NCBI RefSeq assembly: GCF_030272615.1
Contig: NC_081406.1
Location: forward strand, 109,687,283 to 109,751,282
Length of the DNA: 64,000 nt
Direction of reading: 5' to 3'
Source: Cryptomeria japonica
Taxonomy: Eukaryota > Streptophyta > Pinopsida > Cupressales > Cupressaceae
Below the pieces are notes generated by a model, which was not told where the DNA came from, did not search any database, and saw only the letters and a list, made by a program, of their open reading frames with translations. Positions 23,805 through 35,369 of this stretch are shown here, piece after piece. A program made the position numbers and the translations under genes. Each line of letters opens with the position of its first letter. The stretch's first letter is position 1.

Positions 23805-24168
23805 GGCAGATGCCTTAGGGGTAGGAAAAACTAATGAATATGTTGCATATGCCTTGAGAATAGGTTCTAGAAAATGTTCTAGATATTGGAGATGATTATC
23901 TGGCATGGATATTTTCTGAGTGAGATCCAGTATCTTTCACCAATAGTCATTTATGTCAATGAAAGATTAGGGTAAGGTTAAAAGGTCGAATACACTTCAT
24001 TGCTAATCACCCTGCATTCAGAGCGATTTCAGAGTGATTTAGAGTGATTAAGTGTGATCAACTCTATTCAAAGGCAATCAGATTTCTTCTTGAGCGATTT
24101 CACTAGCGTCAAGAAGAATTTGTTGAAGGTTTTCACTGAGAGAAATCAAAAGGTATTTATCTTTAAAC
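23805..24168 (+). other. B spacer between ORF1 and ORF2
   Basis: 364 bp with no ORF or motif. A short local repeat GAGCGATTTCAGAGTGATTT is seen near 24020, with GAGCGATTTC again near 24094. Confidence 0.6.
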
Positions 24169-25299
24169 ATGGAAGCAGGATCATCTTCTATTCTTGATTT
24201 TGTTGTAAACTCAACCATCATAGAGGTCAAGGACCACCCTAAGCCAATTTTCAAGTGGTATCCACATGTGGCTACCCTGGAAGATTTGGTTGGAGTGTTT
24301 TCTCACGTTCCGGAGGGAGTTATGTATGTAGAGGATGTTAGGGCATATATTCACTATCATATCGAGGACTTGGGAACTTTAGAAATCAAGGGCATGTATA
24401 TGAGTGAGCTAATGGGAGAATCTGGAAAGATCAAACCAACATACAAACATATTGAAAACCTAGGGTTTACAGACATTCTGTATATTCCAGAGTTTGAGGA
24501 TGAGATAATAAGTTATGTACTAAGAAGAGTACATGGGGAATTTATATGGCTAAAAAGACCTTACAAAATCACCAAAGAAGCCATCCGAGCAATTATTGGT
24601 TTTCCATTGGTAGGGCAACATCTAGACAAGAAAGTTTCAAATTATTTCGTGAGGAAGATCACCGATGCTACATTTGACAAAAGATCGATGAAAGTGAGCA
24701 CTATCACCTTACACGAACATCAAATTTGGTATCATGATTATCGGATATAAACATGCATTTTGGCTACTTACAAAATGATGAGAGATAATGTAAAGTTATA
24801 TCTATGTGGTTGGATGCTTGATGAATTGTTAATAAACTTAGGGAAGATTAAGGATGAGAAGAAGGGAACTTTCCTATATGGGAACTTGTTAGTTTGTCTA
24901 TTGTTATATTTTCTGAATGATACACCTAGTTCTGGCAAGAGGCAATGCGTTTTTGACATTCTGGTAGGAAGACAATTGAAATAGTCAATTGCTGCATTAG
25001 GAAGCAAGAGAGATGATAAGGTATGGGGGTATTTTAAGGCATTTCAAAAATCTATGAGGTCTAGGGTAAGGGTACCTGAGCATATTGTAGAAAATTACTC
25101 TACCGACATATATTTTATGGTAAATAAGGATAAGACTCTCATGGAAGCAGTCAAGCCCCGAAAGATTTGGATTGAGGAAATGGGATATGAGGTAGATGCA
25201 CCAATTCTTGATACCTATGCAAAAATACTAATTGATACACAAATTGATGAGACAGAGAAGCCCTGTGGTACTTGTTATTGCATCATTTATCCTTCATAA
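24169..25299 (+). pseudogene. B ORF2: plant-mobile-domain-like protein
   Basis: ATG at 24169 opens a frame of about 376 codons that stays in register to 25299 with two stops (24748 TAA, 24982 TAG; CAA/CAG-like). The segment RPYKITKEAIRAIIGFPLVG followed by about 150 further residues (MLDELLINLGKI, LLVCLLLYFLNDTPSSGKRQ) resembles plant transposon-associated or plant mobile domain proteins, which are often found with retroelements. This is my recognition only, not a database match. No catalytic motif is seen. ORF3 shares the E-x-I-x-x-I-x-x-x-P pattern. Confidence 0.55.
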
Positions 25300-26240
25300 C
25301 AGGGGTAAATCACCCCATAAAATTTCATTCAGAGTCCTTGTCTTTCTTGCAATGCCTTGGTTCAAGCCTTAGTCCGTTTGTAAATTGTCTTTAAATAAAA
25401 AATGTCAAGTTTTAGTAATTGGTCAAGCTCCTTGAACACATTGAACCATTTTGAACCGGGTTCATTAGGTTCATTTAGGTTTCGGGGGTTCTTAGGTGTC
25501 TTGTGGGTTTTTCATACTAACAATCTTTTAAAGTGTTTTGCAGCGGTTCCTTATCGATCTCGTTCGGTGATGTGTTATATCATATCTCCAGGCGTTGAAC
25601 TCTTTGAACCTAGTTTAAAAGGTTTAGACGTGTTCAATATGTTCAACACAGTTCAAATGGTCAACAAAACATGACATAGTTAATCCTTTCAGAACAGTTT
25701 TGTCCTGGGCACGGTGTATGCCTTGAACTACTTGAACCTCAATGAAGTTTGTTCAGAATGTTCATGTGTGTTCAAATTTGGTGGGTCTCGTGAGTTAAAA
25801 TATTTGATGCTGCATTAATTGCCAAGTATGAGGAAGGCGAACCATATCTTGGGTGACATCAATTGTTGGAGTTTTGAAGCAAGTAATCATTTCAGGAATT
25901 GGTGGTTATTTCAAAAATGCTGCCATGCATTCAATGCATGCGTGTGATGTCCAATCCACAAGCTCAATACACTTAAACTGATGATTAAAATTATTGCACT
26001 TAATAAGTTCGTATTATTGCTCCTTCTATAAGGTATGAGAGGATTTATTCTTTGAAAATTTGTTCCTTGTCGCTGCAGTGTTATTTTTCTTGGATAGAAG
26101 GTTTGTTTGCTGGTAGTCTTCTGGTTGCTCTCAACTGTGAAGGTGAGTCCATTTCTTGTCCTCTCCAGTGATTTTTACTTGCATTTCTTCTCTTGTAGTA
26201 AGGTTTGCTGAAGGAAAATAAGGCTTGTCATTGATGAATT
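25300..26240 (+). other. B spacer upstream of ORF3, rich in TTGAAC
   Basis: 940 bp with no credible ORF. Eleven perfect TTGAAC or GTTCAA hexamers lie between 25432 and 25775. A donor-like AAGGTGAGT near 26139 and an acceptor-like TTCTCTTGTAG near 26190 would bound an intron too short for most plants, so I do not call one. Confidence 0.6.
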
Positions 26241-29200
26241 ATGAAGTCCACGTTGCACCTATTCGGGAATGTTTTTAGTCTTGCATGTACAGAGCCCATA
26301 ATCAATGATACCGACCTTAAAGGGGAAAATATTGAAGTTTTAAAAGAAAGGGTGTTCAAGGGAATTGATGGTTCTTTTGGCGTGGAAGTTTTGAATAGTG
26401 GTCTCATAGAGGCGGCAGCCTTTCCCCTAGCTATCCCTTGTCCAGAATTGGTTAGGGAATGTATTGCTAGGTATGATCCAGCCTCTGAAACCATCAGGAG
26501 AGACAATGGTGAAACCCTCCTTGCCATTAACCATGAAGTAATTTCCTCTATTTTCAAGCTACCTGACTACCAGTTCTCAAACTTTTCTCCCACCCAGTCA
26601 ATCACCGAGTTCAACAAAGATAGAATCAGGCACCGAAATAACGTAGCAAAATATTGGTTGAAGGTTCCTCAAAGGGGTGTTTCCAAATTTCCCAAGAATC
26701 CCAATAAGAATCATATGATGTCTCACATTCATGATGTCATGTTATTATTGCACTGAGTCAGAGGCTCTGCGGAAGGCTACAGTTTCGATGAATGGTTTTA
26801 TTGCTATGTGCACCTAGTATTAGAAGGGAAGCAATACCTTGATTGGGCAGAGTTGATTGCTGATTCAATGAGGGAGCAATTGAGTATGGGCAAATAGTTT
26901 AAGAAAAATTTCTTCATGTCTTCGTATCTTATATACTATTTGGCATGTGTTAAGGAGATAGTTGGAATACCTAGACAACCCACTGAGGAGGAGGTCCCCG
27001 TATATGATTTTTACCCTATGTTGCAAAAGGATAATGCCTTGCAAGAGTTTAGGAGGGTACACAATGCCTTTCTGGGAGATTCGTGCTATGAATTGAAGAA
27101 TATGAAAACCAAAAGAATTTCTAAGGATGTACAGGCACTGGTGAAGAGGTTTGGTAGTTTCTTTATCTTGTTTACTCGCTTCTGCTATATAAGGATAGGT
27201 GGTTTTGAGGAAGAGCCCTTCAAGCTTCCTCTTTTTTGTTCAGATTGTTTCATTTTAGCAGAGGTATGTAGGTAGCTGATTACTGTGATTAAAAAGGCTC
27301 AACCTAGAGACAAATGGGAGGGTCATTTTCCCATTCAGTTAGGTATGATATCCTGCAGTTCAATGTCAAATGCTTTGAGTATTGGAGTGGACCTGAAGAA
27401 TTTCAATTTTCCCCTGTACCATGAAAGGAAAGGTTTTGATAACAAGAGTTTCTCTTGAAGTCTTGGTCTAATGCCATATCTCCCAATTCCACAATTAGAG
27501 GACTTCTGGGAGGATTGTAGTGATGAACTCAAGGTGTTCTAAAGGGGAAACATGAGAATGGTGTTGGAGCAAGTCATTTCATTATAGGTAAAGCTTGAGA
27601 TAGATGAGCTTGAAGAAGATTATCTAGAACTGTTTGAACCTGGATACTTAGCTCAAGCCGAAATCGAAGTGTCTTGTATCAATTGGAGTGAGGAAGAAGA
27701 GGACGATATATAGTTAAAAACAAAAAGGGTTTTGGAGAGAACTGTAGAATGGATTGAAAGGAAGAATGCAGTGAAATTAGGTGCCAAGTCTAACTCTGTG
27801 AGAAAAAGTGAGGTTACTCTGTGTTCACCAAAGCATTTTTCTAATAATGCTTCTATGCCTGTTCATGTAGGTAAGGATAAAAATCCACCTTAGGTTAGGC
27901 ACAAGTCTAATCTAGCTTTGGATTTCTCCACTCCTCGACATACCTGATCACGAAGTGCTACTCAGAGAAGGATGGATCAAGCTAAGGATATGAAGGTGAA
28001 GGATAAGATTCTGGAAGCTCAGATATTTGAGGTTGAAGATTTGGACAATGACATTGCTAATGCCCTGGATTCCCATGCGATTACTGTAGCTATGACACCA
28101 TCCTCCAAAACGATCGAATGAGCAACTAGTTCCAGTGCAACCCCTAAGTGGCTGACCACTTTGGTGAACAAAAAATGGAGTTTCATTCCCGTGACTATCC
28201 CAATTCAACATATGGTCATTAAGTACACAGAGAAGGGCCCTGAGTCAAAAAGGTTCAAAACAACTGCTTGACTAGATAGTGAGGAAGGGACCGAAAAGTG
28301 GGTTGCCATGATTGCTTCATACAAGCCCAAGGAAGAGGACAAGGAAGTCAGTAGAGAATATTTTGAGGTCACTAAGGTGGAGCTAGGAAACATGAGTAGA
28401 GATTTAGATAACCATTTCTTCCAGGTATTCGCAAAGAAAATGCTCACCAGGTCAGAGAAAGATGGGCGGGAAAAGAGAGAGCTAAAGCGGCATATAAGAA
28501 TCCTTGCTCAATTCATTGACAGCATTGGTTGCTTCGAAGAACTTCCTATATCCCATGCTACAGAGAGATTTGATCCTACTTCATTAGAAAATAAAAAGCT
28601 AATGAGTCAGGTTCAATGAGCTAAGAGCATTGCAGAGGCTGTTAAAAGATGGATTGAAGGAGTAATTAAAGACGAAGAAAAGTATATCATGAACTCCTGG
28701 AAATTATGTGATGAGATACAAAGCCTCATTATGGAGATTCAAAACCAGGTTTCGCCATGGGAGAAAGAGGAACACAAATGGGAGAATGTCTTGCCTATGT
28801 TCACTAAAATAGAAGAATACGGAGCTACCAAGTTTTTAATAGAACATTCAATCAAGCTAGTAATAGATAAATGTCAACTCTTTGTTCTGAAGAAGACCAT
28901 AATGTGGCAGGTGCTCACCTTCAAATCTGCGATCTCCGATGCTAAGGCTTCTATGTATGAACTCCAAGACCTCCAATGCAGTTTAGTTAATGACAACAAG
29001 GTGGTTAATCCTAACCACGATTGGCAGTTGGGATTTGTGGGCTGAACACTCAGGATGCAATAAAAATTTTCAGGATATACATGGAGAAAATCAAAGCCAA
29101 GGGCAGTTTCACTCTTGAGGATATAACGCGGGTTGCTCGGATTGAGTCTATGATGTTTATCAGTAACGATCAGTTACTGAAGCATGCCGAAAAGATGGTG

Positions 29201-29341
29201 AAGCACAGATGGAACAAAGAAGCGACCAAGGAAAAACTGAATGCTATGAAGGTATCGAACCAATCAATAATCTAGGAACTCGCAACTGCCCACGATGCCT
29301 AGGAAAGCGGAGAAGAAGATGATGATGAGAAAGTAGCATAA
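26241..29341 (+). pseudogene. B ORF3: long protein of unknown function
   Basis: One frame runs from 26241 to about 29035, broken by twelve stops (26754, 26895, 27273, 27456, 27540, 27585, 27711, 27891, 27945, 28119, 28269, 28617) and no frameshift. A single shift near 29035 then leads, through two more stops, to the end GEEDDDEKVA at 29341. Intact it would be about 1030 residues. The N-terminus has VRECIARYDPASETI and LAINHEVISSIFKLPDY, similar in pattern to ORF2 and to plant-mobile-domain-like proteins. The C-terminal half is charged and probably helical. I recognise no enzyme. It is too long and too well kept in frame to be random. Confidence 0.6.
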
Positions 29342-29667
29342 CACATTGATCAAGGCCCCATTTTTATGTATCTTTCATGTTTATGCAAAATACTTCGGGT
29401 CATCTATCCCAATTATACTTTGTTAGTTTCATAACTGATTTAGAGGAGGTCGGGTTTTCAGGGAGACCTCCTCTATTCTAAAAACTATAAATTAGACTAA
29501 GATGGAGGGGATAGGGGTTAGATTTTGGTTAGAATTTTGTTAGTTTTTACTTAGTTACTTTTTGGTTTGAAAAGTTCTATTTTGCTGAGGGAAGTGATCA
29601 GACTTTAAAGATCTGGAATTGAAAAGGGTTTTATAAATGTATTGATTGTGTCTTTATTACATAATAC

Positions 29668-29715
<48 letters not shown>

Positions 29716-30158
29716 ATCATACTGTTTTGCGAGAAAGAGAAACCTTTGAGTTTTGAATCTGCGTAGTGATATATCTTTGCATATGTTGATCTAAATCAAA
29801 TGACAGTGATCGCCTTTCCAGTGCAGAATATTATTATTTTTCTGAGATTTCTTCCTGTGAATGTTTAAAAGATTCGTGTTTTGAAAGGAGATTTCCTCTC
29901 TCTTGTCTATTTTTTATGAATTGTAAAACTAGTGTTCTAAACTTTGTTTCAGCCACTTTTATTTCTTGTGTTGAAGCATTAAGAAAAACTTATTTTTCCT
30001 TGAAATATGTGTAGATCATTAGCCTCTCATCTAAGAATGAGGTAGGTAGCCTTATGTGCTTTCAGGTTAAAAGCATACCAATTGAAAATAAAATAGATTA
30101 TTCTTTGAATAACTAACGAAGGGAGCTGTACCTATCAAAAAATTCAGAGGGAAGTAGT
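29342..30158 (+). other. B spacer with microsatellite
   Basis: No gene is seen. A compound (CATA)n(TA)n run occupies 29664-29713. The target duplication of element K (GTAGT) ends the stretch at 30154-30158. Confidence 0.75.
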
Positions 30159-31219
30159 TGTAAAGCGGAAAAATTGTGATCGAACCCTAGTTGTTCTCCC
30201 CTCTTCCGACTCCAAGGAGAGAGAAGGAAGGTTCGCCAGGATTCGATGGATTTTCACTTAGGGGAGAGACTTTACATTCAAAAGAGGGGTTGAAACTCAT
30301 AAGATCCAATCCCACGCAATGCAAGATTGGATGCTAAATGAATTTCAAGGGTTAGGAAAGCAAGGCTACCCTCTTTTGTAAAGAATGTTGTTAAGGAAAT
30401 TAAGCTAAGCATGCATAGAAAGTCATAAAGATTCGCTTATAAACTGAGTTCGGGTTATAGGATGAAGCTGCGGACCTGGAATTAGCAGTAAAATGTTGAT
30501 ACGGCGCTGTCCTGCAAATTTGAGCAAAAGTTGTCGGGACGATGGCACCCGGCGCCACGATCCTCCGAAAAATCCGCGAAACGAAGGGGGATCTATTCGT
30601 CTCTGCACAAGGATTCCAGATCTTCAATTTCAGCCGCGTACCTGCAACCTTGTTCTAAGGATGTTTGTATCCTTATGTGCGAAGGTTTAGGTGTTGTATG
30701 TTGTATGTTGTAGTAATATATTGTATGTGATCTCCTCTTCAATGGTTGAATCCTTGTCTTGAATGCAACACTTAGCCTTGAATGGAGACTTGAAATGATC
30801 AATTGCTTGAAGGAATGCTTGAATGCTTGAATGCTTGAGTATAGTTTCCACACCTTTTCCATCATATCGAATGAAAGAGGAAAATGTCATTTATATACTT
30901 GTCAATTAGGGCTGATAGATTGATTTTCCCGACCTTAGGCCGACCAGGGAAAGTTAATTTCCAAATTGCAAACAAAAAGACCCGAGCCCCTTAGGAGACC
31001 GGGCCCAAAATAGGACCCAGGGACCAGGGCGCTGGGCGCTCTGGTCCCACCTCCCGGGACAGCAGGGTGCAAGGAGGTTCAGGCCAGGGTGCTTGAAAAA
31101 TGCAGTTTTCAGTGTCGTGAGCAAGTTTCAGGGTCTGCATTCAGGTTGCATGTTGCGTCGCCATCGTGAAGACCGAAATGCAGTCGAAATTGCAAGTGTT
31201 GCAATTTTAGGACGCTACA
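30159..31219 (-). repeat. 3' LTR of K
   Basis: 1061 bp, TGTAAAGCGG to GACGCTACA. A GC-rich hairpin lies at 31020-31048 (GGGACCAG, 13-base loop, CTGGTCCC). A minus-strand TATA box lies at 30888-30900. Confidence 0.94.
30888..30900 (-). promoter_or_regulatory. TATA box in K 3' LTR
   Basis: The minus strand reads AAGTATATAAATG, a good plant TATA box. The same sequence occurs in the 5' LTR at 37265-37277, where it would drive the genomic transcript. Confidence 0.7.
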
Positions 31220-31958
31220 TTTAGCCCCCACTTTAGCGAGAGTATGTATGCTCATACTTCCGGTAAAGTACAAGGAACAATCATTGAAAGACTTTCACCA
31301 CGTCAAGGAGGCAAGATACACCAAGCCCCCAGTGGACTAAGGATCTTACGACTTCGATTGACAAAGTAAAAGGGAAGATCACGAGGGAGAACCATGACTG
31401 TCAGTAGTAAGGTTCCCTCACTATGAGTCATGCAAGAAAGATATCAAAAATTTTCAAGGCAAGGTTAAATTTGCCAAGAAATTTTCAAGTATCTTGAAAA
31501 GATATGAACGGGATGTATGCCCCCCTACGTTAAAGCGATCGCACACGCCTCACCGGGGGTGATTGTTTTAACGTAGTGATACATATAAGAAATGAGAAAG
31601 GAGCACGTTATCGCAAGGATTTAGCCCCCAAGTGTGAGATAAACCCAAGGATAATAGACACAAAACACAAAGCACGAGGTGACTTCGCTTTCCTTGGGGT
31701 CAATATGCTGTATGATAATTTATGTATATATATCATATGTATGTATGCATAATTGTTCTTCATTCCCCAATCAAGGAAGGTCACCTAGAAGAAGGGAACA
31801 CATGTGTCTTTTGAGTCAACATGAGAGAGATCGAGAGATCTCAATGCTTTGCATCGTCCTCAAGTAGACAACACCAAGGACAACAAATAGAAGAATGAGA
31901 ATAACATATAGAAGAAGTGACAAAAGAGAGGGGGAGAGAGTCTACTATGCTAATGTAA
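31220..31958 (-). other. K 3' untranslated region with repeated PPT-like tracts
   Basis: The LTR-adjacent polypurine tract is AAGTGGGGGCTAAA on the minus strand (31220-31233). Similar G5-6 tracts recur near 31325, 31520 and 31624, with another near 31978 just inside the ORF. An inverted repeat CTACGTTAAA/TTTAACGTAG lies at 31525-31534 and 31567-31576. Confidence 0.75.
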
Positions 31959-33197
31959 CTAGTCTAGCACATCATCTAGCCCCCGATCTTGTTGATCAAT
32001 GTTTCGGGAAGGCAGGGAACACGCTAAAGGAGGAACATCCAACACAGCAGATGGAGCTATCACAAGATCCAAACAAGGGCTATGTTCATGTTCCGAGCCA
32101 CATTGTTCTTGTCTAGGAGCTAGGATAAGTGCTTTAGAAAATTCGTTAGATAAATGGTTATCAACATCAACAAGTTCATATTCACTATCAGAAGCAAGAG
32201 GAGTAACATTTTCATCTATATCATCATCAAGATTTATAAAAATAGGATCTTTAACTCGCACAGGATCAAGACCATCATGCATCTTATGTTTAGGAGATTT
32301 AGGCTCAATGTCCGGCTGAGGAGAAAATGGAATAATGCTTGTTGAAGGTGTTTTTGGAGATTGCAAAGTTTGAGCTCTAAGACGATGCTTTCGCCGGCGT
32401 TCACGTGCAGAACGATTTCGTCTAGTCTTAGTAGGAAGTGGAGAAGACTGAGGAGGAGGAATGTTCTCATCCTTAGCACTTGGGTGTTTAGGTTGTGGTC
32501 TCTTAGGCTGGATAATAGGAGAAGAAGAAGGTCTCTTCTCTCTATAAAAAGAAGGAGGAGGAACTGCTCCATATAAAGGAGGAATATTTGGTTTAGGGAG
32601 AAGACCAAGTCCATCATGACGAGGAGGTATAGGTCTACTCTTAGGAAGTTTATTAGGTATAGACATAGTCACATCCATAGGGATGGGTTGGGAATATTCT
32701 TGAGGAAAGACATTAGTTTTATCTTTCAAAGGAACAACTTCCTTCTCAAGAATGATAGGAATGTCAAGTTTAGGTGTTCTAGGTTCACTTAGAGATAGGA
32801 TCATATCTGTTTTCCACTTTTGATAAGATTTGAAAAGATGATCACTTCGTGGAGGAAGAGATTGGAATTGTTTAGGCCAAAAGTAATGAAGAGGAATACT
32901 AGAGGTTCTTTCAGCTAGTTTAAAGAGACTATGATTGACAGTAACAACTTCACCATTATGGGGAAATTTCAAACACTTGTGAATAGGAGAAGCAATAGCT
33001 TTCATGGAAGATAGCCAAGGATAGCCAAGCTTCACACGAAATTGTTCAGAAGATGGGATAATAGCAAAGTTCACATCAAGAGATTTGTTATGGACCTCAA
33101 TAGGCAATGTAATAGAACCAATTGCAGGAGAAGAAAATGCATCAAATAATTTCACAATCACATCTGTTTTGTCATAGATCACTTGATTCAATTGCAA
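31959..33197 (-). CDS. K protease C-terminal half and Pro/basic tail
   Basis: This continues the gag frame after one TAA (33213-33215), giving about 412 codons to the stop at 31959. The first roughly 80 residues complete a retropepsin-like fold: ITLPIEVHNKSLDVNF, then VKLGYPWLSSM, where Tat-type proteases usually have LGRPWL. Then comes a Pro-rich region with short basic stretches (KTRRNRSARERRRKHRLR) that looks like a nuclear or RNA-binding signal. An acidic stretch (INLDDDIDENV) and a C-terminal end follow, with no RT motif. The start is arbitrary: it is probably one protein with the upstream ORF. It is unusual that the long tail stays open without pol. Confidence 0.75.
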   Translation of the reverse strand: MQLNQVIYDKTDVIVKLFDAFSSPAIGSITLPIEVHNKSLDVNFAIIPSSEQFRVKLGYPWLSSMKAIASPIHKCLKFPHNGEVVTVNHSLFKLAERTSSIPLHYFWPKQFQSLPPRSDHLFKSYQKWKTDMILSLSEPRTPKLDIPIILEKEVVPLKDKTNVFPQEYSQPIPMDVTMSIPNKLPKSRPIPPRHDGLGLLPKPNIPPLYGAVPPPSFYREKRPSSSPIIQPKRPQPKHPSAKDENIPPPQSSPLPTKTRRNRSARERRRKHRLRAQTLQSPKTPSTSIIPFSPQPDIEPKSPKHKMHDGLDPVRVKDPIFINLDDDIDENVTPLASDSEYELVDVDNHLSNEFSKALILAPRQEQCGSEHEHSPCLDLVIAPSAVLDVPPLACSLPSRNIDQQDRGLDDVLD

Positions 33198-33212
33198 AGT
33201 AAAAAGGAATTC

Positions 33213-35369
33213 TTAAGTAATAACATTAACCATGCACGAAGGATCAATAAGCACTCCACGGCAAGGTGTATTCTTAACTTTTGCAACTATGTATAAAGGA
33301 CCATCAGGTGCCCTAATGGTTTCGCTAGAATCAAATGTGATGGAAGGTTCTTCAGGGAGTTCTTGCTGCTCTACAAAGTTAATCACATTCGGGGTCATAG
33401 ACACAAGACCATCAGATGAGAGAGAGGAATCATTAGTCTCAATCGCATTAGAGGTATGAGAAGGCAATGGATCAGTGAAAATCTGAAGATTTTGATTAGG
33501 AGGAGCTACAGATGTGTTGCCTTTATCATTCACTCCAGAAACAGAGATAGTATTATTATCAATCAAATCTTGAATTTTACCCTTTAAAGAAAAACATTTT
33601 TCAGTATCATGCCCCGGCTGACGATGAAATTGACAAAAAGCTTTGTTATCAAAATAAGGTGAAGTAATCTTTGCAAGATCAATTTGTCTTATAGGAGGAA
33701 GAGTAAGCACATTTTGTTCCAATAACTTATTCATAATACTATGCAATGATTCATTCAAAGGAGTATACTTTCTTTCTTTCTTGAAAAATTTAGAAATAGG
33801 AGGCACACCTGATGCTGCATTCACATTGTTGTTGATGATGTTTTCATTGAATTTGATGGAATCTCTGTTCGGTTTAAACTTCCCAAATGGTTGTTGACTG
33901 CTATCACCCTTATCACTCGGAGCCATAGGATGTGATTGTTCCATTTGACTCACAGTCAGTTGATAATTGTGAAGAGTGGCGCACAACTGTTGGAAAGAAG
34001 TAAACTCAGAAAACAGAAGTTTGTCTCGAATATCTTTTTGTAAATTAGAAATAAAGATTCTTTGAATATCATTGTCAGGCACTGGAAAAGAAATTTGAGC
34101 ATACAAATGCTTATATCTACCAATGAAATCAGTCACTTTTTCTTTAACACCTTGTTTACAATGCATTAAATCAATCAAAGTAACTTTAGGACTTATATTG
34201 TTTTGAAATTGTTGAATGAAAGCATTTGCAAGTTGTTCGAAAGAAGAAATAGAATATGAAGGCAACGAGCAATACCATTGTAGGGCTTTGTCTCTTAATG
34301 TTCTAGTAAATAGTTTTGCAAGCAACCTTTGGTCATAAGCAAAATCGGTACAAATTGTTTGAAAAGTCTTAACATGTGTTAGAGGATCTCCTTTACCATT
34401 ATAAAGTTCCAAATGCGGGATTTCAACATGTTTAGGAGGAATAGCTCGGACAATGTCAAGAGAAAGTGGGCTCGCAACATCAAATGTGGGCACACTAAAC
34501 TTAGATTGATTCATAGAGGCAATTTGTTGCTGTAAAGAAGAGACAGTTTGTGCAAGATTGTTAATGGTCGCTTCAGTCGAAGAATTCATATTAGATGTGT
34601 TAGATTGAGATGGAGGTGTTATGTTATTGAAAGAAGGTAGAGAGTAAGTTGGTGGGACCCTATGATAATTAGTCATAGGAGATGATTGGACAAGAGGAAC
34701 ACTACAAGGAGGAATAGAATGATTAAATGAATTGCCCCCTTGCGTCATGTTCATTTGTGATGATATAATAGGCACACTCATTGGAGGAATGAATGAAGAA
34801 GTCGGATTGAATGAAGGAATAGGGTTAATTGAAGAAGAAGGGTTGCCCCCATGACTGGTGATCACAGGAGGAATGTCTTGTGTAGAAGTAGCCATTATGT
34901 TTGATGTAAAAGTAGGTATGCTAGCAATAGAAGTCATCAAAGGAATAGAATGATTGTCTTGTGTAGGAGGTTGTGTATAACCTAAGGTTTCGGCACAACT
35001 CTTCATAGGCATCACATTCGAATTCACAATGTGTGAAATACCACGCAAAATATCAATTCCATTCTTATCACTTTGAAGCATACGTTTTAGGCCCTCAATT
35101 ATAGGAAGAGCTTGACTATCGGGGTACTCTTGAGACATCCATTGTCGAAAATCGTCAAATTGGTTATCCAATTTTGAAATTTGTTCTACAGAAACCTCAT
35201 GGAGAGCTTCTTCATCATTAGGAGGATTAGAGGAATTACCCATGTCCTCGTTAAAAAGGCTATTCAAATTAGGTTCCATCTCCTCAGTAGTTAAACCTTG
35301 GAAAGACTTAATTCTACGGCTTCGTCTAACGGGAATAGTGTAAGTAGGGCTTATTGTTGTAAAACTCAT
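33213..35369 (-). CDS. K gag and protease N-terminal half
   Basis: An intact 718-codon frame starts at the ATG 35369-35367. Residues about 1-310 are Ser/Pro/Asn-rich and low complexity. The gypsy gag domain starts about residue 315 (LELYNGKGDPLTHVKTFQ, ALQWYCSLP, VTDFIGRYKHLYAQI). One unusual zinc motif CQFHRQPGHDTEKC is near residue 580, a CxxH variant typical of Tat-like gag. The end carries the protease start RGVLIDPSCMVNVIT, where the catalytic triplet reads D-P-S instead of D-S/T-G. Its openness over 2.2 kb stands out here. Gag would package K RNA; enzymes would have to come from elsewhere. Confidence 0.85.
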   Translation of the reverse strand: MSFTTISPTYTIPVRRSRRIKSFQGLTTEEMEPNLNSLFNEDMGNSSNPPNDEEALHEVSVEQISKLDNQFDDFRQWMSQEYPDSQALPIIEGLKRMLQSDKNGIDILRGISHIVNSNVMPMKSCAETLGYTQPPTQDNHSIPLMTSIASIPTFTSNIMATSTQDIPPVITSHGGNPSSSINPIPSFNPTSSFIPPMSVPIISSQMNMTQGGNSFNHSIPPCSVPLVQSSPMTNYHRVPPTYSLPSFNNITPPSQSNTSNMNSSTEATINNLAQTVSSLQQQIASMNQSKFSVPTFDVASPLSLDIVRAIPPKHVEIPHLELYNGKGDPLTHVKTFQTICTDFAYDQRLLAKLFTRTLRDKALQWYCSLPSYSISSFEQLANAFIQQFQNNISPKVTLIDLMHCKQGVKEKVTDFIGRYKHLYAQISFPVPDNDIQRIFISNLQKDIRDKLLFSEFTSFQQLCATLHNYQLTVSQMEQSHPMAPSDKGDSSQQPFGKFKPNRDSIKFNENIINNNVNAASGVPPISKFFKKERKYTPLNESLHSIMNKLLEQNVLTLPPIRQIDLAKITSPYFDNKAFCQFHRQPGHDTEKCFSLKGKIQDLIDNNTISVSGVNDKGNTSVAPPNQNLQIFTDPLPSHTSNAIETNDSSLSSDGLVSMTPNVINFVEQQELPEEPSITFDSSETIRAPDGPLYIVAKVKNTPCRGVLIDPSCMVNVIT

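Noticed and set aside
26139-26200. Possible short intron upstream of B ORF3
   Set aside because: The donor and acceptor match, but about 60 bases is too short for a normal plant intron and no coding exon precedes it.
29664-29713. CRISPR-like or satellite array
   Set aside because: It is a simple CATA/TA microsatellite; no spaced direct repeats of CRISPR type occur anywhere in the window.
30400-30865. Several overlapping ORFs on both strands, mirrored at 36785-37187
   Set aside because: They lie in K's LTRs and are open by chance in GC-richer sequence.
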